DNA of 64,000 nucleotides from Falsiroseomonas tokyonensis (GTDB lineage Bacteria; Pseudomonadota; Alphaproteobacteria; Acetobacterales; Acetobacteraceae): NCBI RefSeq assembly GCF_019024325.1, contig NZ_JAFNJS010000001.1, positions 496,001 to 560,000 of the forward strand, read 5' to 3'. Shown piece by piece: positions 61,697 to 64,000 of this stretch (position 1 is its first letter; each line of letters starts with the position of its first letter). The notes under the pieces were generated by a model. It saw only the letters and a program-made list of their open reading frames with translations, ran no database searches and was not told where the DNA came from. The position numbers and the translations under genes were made by a program.

Positions 61697-62778
61697 CCAC
61701 CAATTCCCTGCGCATCGCCGTGATGCCCGGCGACGGCATCGGCGTGGAGGTGACGGAAGCCACGAGCTTCGTGCTGGAAAAGCTGGTGCGCCGCCACGGG
61801 CTGGGCCTGGCGACGGAGACCCTGCAGGCCGGCGCCTTCCTCTACCAGGAAACCGGCACCGCGATGACCGAGGAGACTTTCCGGCGCGCCGAGGCCGCGG
61901 ATGCCATCCTGCTCGGCGCCATGGGCTGGCCCGGCATCCGCTACCCGGACGGCACGGAGATCGCGCCGCAGCTCGATCTGCGCTTCCGCCTCGGCCTCTA
62001 TGCCGGCGTGCGCCCGATCCGCGCCATCCCCGGCGTGCCGCTGGCACTCAGCGACCCGCGGGCCGCAAAGATCGACATGGTGATCCTGCGCGAAAGCACG
62101 GAGGGCCTGTTCTGGGCGCGCGGCCGCGGGGAGATGATCGAGGACCGCGAGGCGCGTGACACCATGGTGATCACCCGCGCCACCACCGAGCGCCTGGCGC
62201 GCTTTTCCTTCCGCCTGGCTGAGCGCCGCGCCGAAAGGCTGCGCCGGCCGCAGAAGGTCACGCTGGTGGACAAGGCCAACGTCTTCCTCAGCATGGCCTT
62301 CATGCGCCGCGTTTTTGCGGAGGTCGCGGCGGAATTTCCCGGCGTGCCGCACGCCAACCACTACATCGACGCCATGGCGCTGGACCTGGTGCGACGGCCC
62401 TGGGATTTCGACGTGCTGCCAATGGAGAACATGTTCGGCGACATCATCTCCGACCTCGGCGCGGGGCTGATCGGCGGCATGGGCTATGCGCCTTCGGCTG
62501 ATATCGGCGACAACCATGCGGTGTTCCAGCCGAGCCACGGCACCGGGCCGGATATCGCCGGCAAGGGCGTGGCGAACCCCACCGCCATGCTGCTCTCGGC
62601 CGCGCTGATGCTGGACTGGCTCGGCACGCGCGGCGCCGGCCAGGCCTGGTCCGATGCGGCGACGGAGCTGGAGGCGGCGGTGGATGCCGCCTTCGCGCAG
62701 GGGCTGCGCACCGCCGAATTCGGCGGCGTCGGCACGCGCGACGTGGTGCAGGCGGTGGCGGCGCAGATTCCCGGTTGA
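61687..62778 (+). CDS. isocitrate/isopropylmalate dehydrogenase-family enzyme (tartrate dehydrogenase-like)
   Basis: 363 aa NAD-dependent beta-decarboxylating dehydrogenase. MPGDGIGVEVTEA at the start, substrate loop VILRESTEGLFWARG, catalytic Lys in VTLVDKANVF, metal Asp residues in NHYIDAMALDLVRRP and DNMFGDI-like PMENMFGDIISDLGAGLIGG, and the C-terminal FQPSHGTGPDIAGKGVANPTA are all family marks. As it is co-transcribed with a GntR regulator rather than leu genes, a catabolic substrate such as tartrate or an alkylmalate is more likely than leucine biosynthesis (inference). Confidence 0.88.
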   Translation: MAVTTNSLRIAVMPGDGIGVEVTEATSFVLEKLVRRHGLGLATETLQAGAFLYQETGTAMTEETFRRAEAADAILLGAMGWPGIRYPDGTEIAPQLDLRFRLGLYAGVRPIRAIPGVPLALSDPRAAKIDMVILRESTEGLFWARGRGEMIEDREARDTMVITRATTERLARFSFRLAERRAERLRRPQKVTLVDKANVFLSMAFMRRVFAEVAAEFPGVPHANHYIDAMALDLVRRPWDFDVLPMENMFGDIISDLGAGLIGGMGYAPSADIGDNHAVFQPSHGTGPDIAGKGVANPTAMLLSAALMLDWLGTRGAGQAWSDAATELEAAVDAAFAQGLRTAEFGGVGTRDVVQAVAAQIPG

Positions 62779-62859
62779 ACGCCCCAATCTGAAACGCCCC
62801 GCCGCCAGCCGCGTTGGCCCCGCACCCTGCAACGAAGCCGGGTACAAGCGGGAGCCACC

Positions 62860-63765
62860 ATGCGGAGCGATGCGCCGGTCGAACGTGAACTGCTTCTGCT
62901 CGGCGCCGGCCATGCGCATCTCGGTGTGCTGCGGCGCCTGGCGCGCCAGCCGCTGCCCGCCGGCACCCGCGTGACGCTGGTGGCGCGGGAGGCGGAGGCG
63001 CTTTACTCCGGCATGCTCCCCGGCCTCATCGCCGGCCGCTTCACGCCGGGGGAATGCATGATCGACCTGCCCCGCATGGCGCGCGCCGCGGGGGCGCGCT
63101 TCCTGCGGGCGGAGGCACGCGGCCTCGATCTCGCCCGCGGCCAGGTGTGTTGCGAGGGGACCGCCCGTCCGCTGCGCTTCGACCTGCTTTCTGTCAATAG
63201 CGGCGCCGTGCCCGCCCTGGTGCCGGGCGCCGCGGAGCATGCGCTGATCCTGCGGCCCTTCGATCGTTTCCTGGCGGGCTGGCAGGCGCTGCAGGCGCGT
63301 ATCGCGCCGCCGCCGGCAGGGATCCGCCGCCGACGAGGGAGGTGCCCTCGGCCATTTCCGCCAGCCCTTCCGGCAGCAGCGCCAGCAGGCGGGCGGCGCG
63401 GGCGCCCACCTCCTCCGCCGTGGCAGAGAGCATGGCAAGGGCCGGCACGGCCTCGCGCAGCCCGGCGGGGTCGCGATACAGCCGCAGCGTCGCCTCCAGC
63501 GCCGCGAGCGTCAGCTTGTCGCAGCGCAGCGCCCGCATCAGCGGATGGGTGGCAAGCCGTTCCACCACCGCCGCGCGTCCCAGCAGCAGCCCGGCCTGCG
63601 GCCCGCCCAGCAGCTTGTCGCCGCTGGCCACCACCAGGTCGAAGCCCTGCCCCACCGCCTGGCCCATGGTGGGTTCCGCCGGCAGCCCATGGGCGGAGAG
63701 ATCCACCAGCGCGCCGCTGCCGAGATCGACCACCGACAGCAGCCCGCCTTCCCGCGCCAGCGTGA
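62860..63765 (+). CDS. selD: truncated SelD-type FAD/NAD oxidoreductase domain (N-terminal part)
   Basis: The true part (62860 to about 63330, roughly 155 aa) matches the FAD-binding N-terminal domain found fused to selenide,water dikinase in many bacteria: LLLLGAGHAHLGVLRRLA, EALYSGMLPGLIAGRFTPGECMIDLPRMARAAGARF, DLLSVNSGAVP, GAAEHALILRPFDRFLAGW. After AGIRR, where the family continues with an AVVGGGAAGVE-type second nucleotide motif, the frame runs antisense through selA as low-complexity Pro/Arg sequence to a stop at 63765. The kinase half is missing. GGAG precedes the ATG. Symbol given for the likely parent gene; the fragment itself cannot make selenophosphate. Confidence 0.75.
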   Translation: MRSDAPVERELLLLGAGHAHLGVLRRLARQPLPAGTRVTLVAREAEALYSGMLPGLIAGRFTPGECMIDLPRMARAAGARFLRAEARGLDLARGQVCCEGTARPLRFDLLSVNSGAVPALVPGAAEHALILRPFDRFLAGWQALQARIAPPPAGIRRRRGRCPRPFPPALPAAAPAGGRRGRPPPPPWQRAWQGPARPRAARRGRDTAAASPPAPRASACRSAAPASADGWQAVPPPPRVPAAARPAARPAACRRWPPPGRSPAPPPGPWWVPPAAHGRRDPPARRCRDRPPTAARLPAPA

Positions 63766-64000
63766 CGAGGGCGGCAGGCTCCACCATGGCGGTGAAGCCC
63801 ATCTGCAAGAAATTGCTCTGGTGGACGCGCAGCAGCAGGCGGGTCTCGGGGCCGATGGCATTTGCATAATCGGCCAGGCGCGTGCGGTTGGTGGCGCCGA
63901 CCTCCACCAGCCGGGCGCCGCCCTGGCGGATCACGTCGGGAATGCGAAAGCCGCCGCCGATCTCCACCAGCTCGCCGCGGGAGACCACGGCCTCCCCGCC
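63194..64000 (-). CDS. selA: L-seryl-tRNA(Sec) selenium transferase, broken C terminus and cut by the window edge
   Basis: Reads in from beyond 64000 with no start in the window. SRGELVEIGGGFRIPDV, GATNRTRLADY, VHQSNFLQMGF and the PLP-lysine motif SGDKLLGGPQAGLLLG are diagnostic of SelA, which turns Ser-tRNA(Sec) into Sec-tRNA(Sec). Family sequence holds through LVGGGSLP (63314-63334), then changes to AAARYAPAAPASPP and other non-family residues to a stop at 63194. About the last 80-100 residues of SelA, including its usual C-terminal domain, are missing. It is convergent with, and broken at the same point as, the SelD-type gene. Confidence 0.85.
   Translation of the reverse strand, partial: GGEAVVSRGELVEIGGGFRIPDVIRQGGARLVEVGATNRTRLADYANAIGPETRLLLRVHQSNFLQMGFTAMVEPAALVTLAREGGLLSVVDLGSGALVDLSAHGLPAEPTMGQAVGQGFDLVVASGDKLLGGPQAGLLLGRAAVVERLATHPLMRALRCDKLTLAALEATLRLYRDPAGLREAVPALAMLSATAEEVGARAARLLALLPEGLAEMAEGTSLVGGGSLPAAARYAPAAPASPPGNDRRAAGSAHAPRRPAPGRARRRY
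63314..63330. other. shared breakpoint of the selD and selA fragments
   Basis: CGGCAGGGATCCGCCGC reads as proper SelD-domain sequence (PAGIRR) on the plus strand and as proper SelA sequence (GGGSLP) on the minus strand. Outside it, each gene is intact on one side only. It contains GGATCC. This is a microhomology-like junction of about 17 bases, from a real inversion/deletion or from chimeric assembly. Confidence 0.7.

Noticed and set aside
62779-62859. Possible selC (tRNA-Sec) gene next to the selD fragment
   Set aside because: The 81-base gap has no T-loop sequence or acceptor stem pairing that I can find.
1-64000. Insertion sequences, phage genes, CRISPR arrays, rRNA
   Set aside because: No transposase or integrase motifs, no regularly spaced repeats and no rRNA-like sequence were seen.

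Overview
The window is very GC-rich (about 70% by eye), has almost no intergenic space (no gene-free stretch exceeds about 200 bases) and is full of 4-base stop/start overlaps. Gene content points to an alphaproteobacterium, most likely an Acetobacteraceae of the Roseomonas type: many orphan TctC/Bug-type tricarboxylate-binding proteins, several Dpp-type ABC importers, hydantoinase/oxoprolinase pairs and GntR-FCD regulators. This is inferred from gene content; no rRNA or marker phylogeny is available. No tRNA, rRNA, insertion sequence, phage gene or CRISPR array was seen.

Layout. (1) 1-4370: a gamma-glutamyltransferase cut by the left edge just after its catalytic Thr-Thr-His; divergent from it, behind a good sigma70-like promoter, a TctC-type binding protein, a signal-less NMT1/THI5-like protein and an MFS transporter. 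(2) 4295-7983 (minus): an osmoprotectant ABC importer in the E. coli order osmF-yehY-yehX-yehW. (3) 8119-19340 (minus): a VOC protein, then a Dpp-type importer (binding protein, two permeases, one fused double ATPase), hyuA, hyuB and a second binding protein. (4) 19447-20739 (plus): an FAD amine oxidase. (5) 20740-26178 (minus): a second complete Dpp importer, divergent from 26326-31099 (plus): an SDR dehydrogenase and a second hyuA-hyuB pair. Regions 3 and 5 are two versions of one plan, import of a small peptide or amide linked to an ATP-dependent hydantoinase/oxoprolinase. Together with the gamma-glutamyltransferase this suggests scavenging of gamma-glutamyl or pyroglutamyl compounds or hydantoins (inference).

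(6) 31096-36306 (minus): an oxidative operon of two unknown proteins, a DyP-type peroxidase, a cytochrome P450 and a carboxymuconolactone-decarboxylase-like protein. (7) 36500-41109 (plus): five coupled genes: GntR regulator, TctC-type protein, RraA-like aldolase, second TctC-type protein and an enolase-superfamily acid-sugar dehydratase, i.e. a sugar-acid or dicarboxylate catabolic unit. (8) 41171-58929: a polyketide locus. A single 12.1-kb gene encodes four ketosynthase modules without any acyltransferase domain (trans-AT type), ending in a thioesterase. Around it are a PfaD-type trans enoyl reductase, an alpha/beta hydrolase, two small conserved-looking proteins (one ending in sixteen aspartates), a second P450 and a SAM methyltransferase. 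(9) 58992-62778: a UbiB/ABC1 kinase-like membrane protein, a GntR regulator and an isopropylmalate/tartrate-dehydrogenase-family enzyme. (10) 62860-64000: the N-terminal part of a SelD-fused FAD oxidoreductase running head-on into SelA. Both lose their C-terminal parts at one shared point near 63314-63330, which is either a real rearrangement or an assembly chimera.

The strongest candidates for something undescribed are the trans-AT polyketide locus (with a degenerate third carrier and the poly-Asp protein) and the P450-DyP operon.
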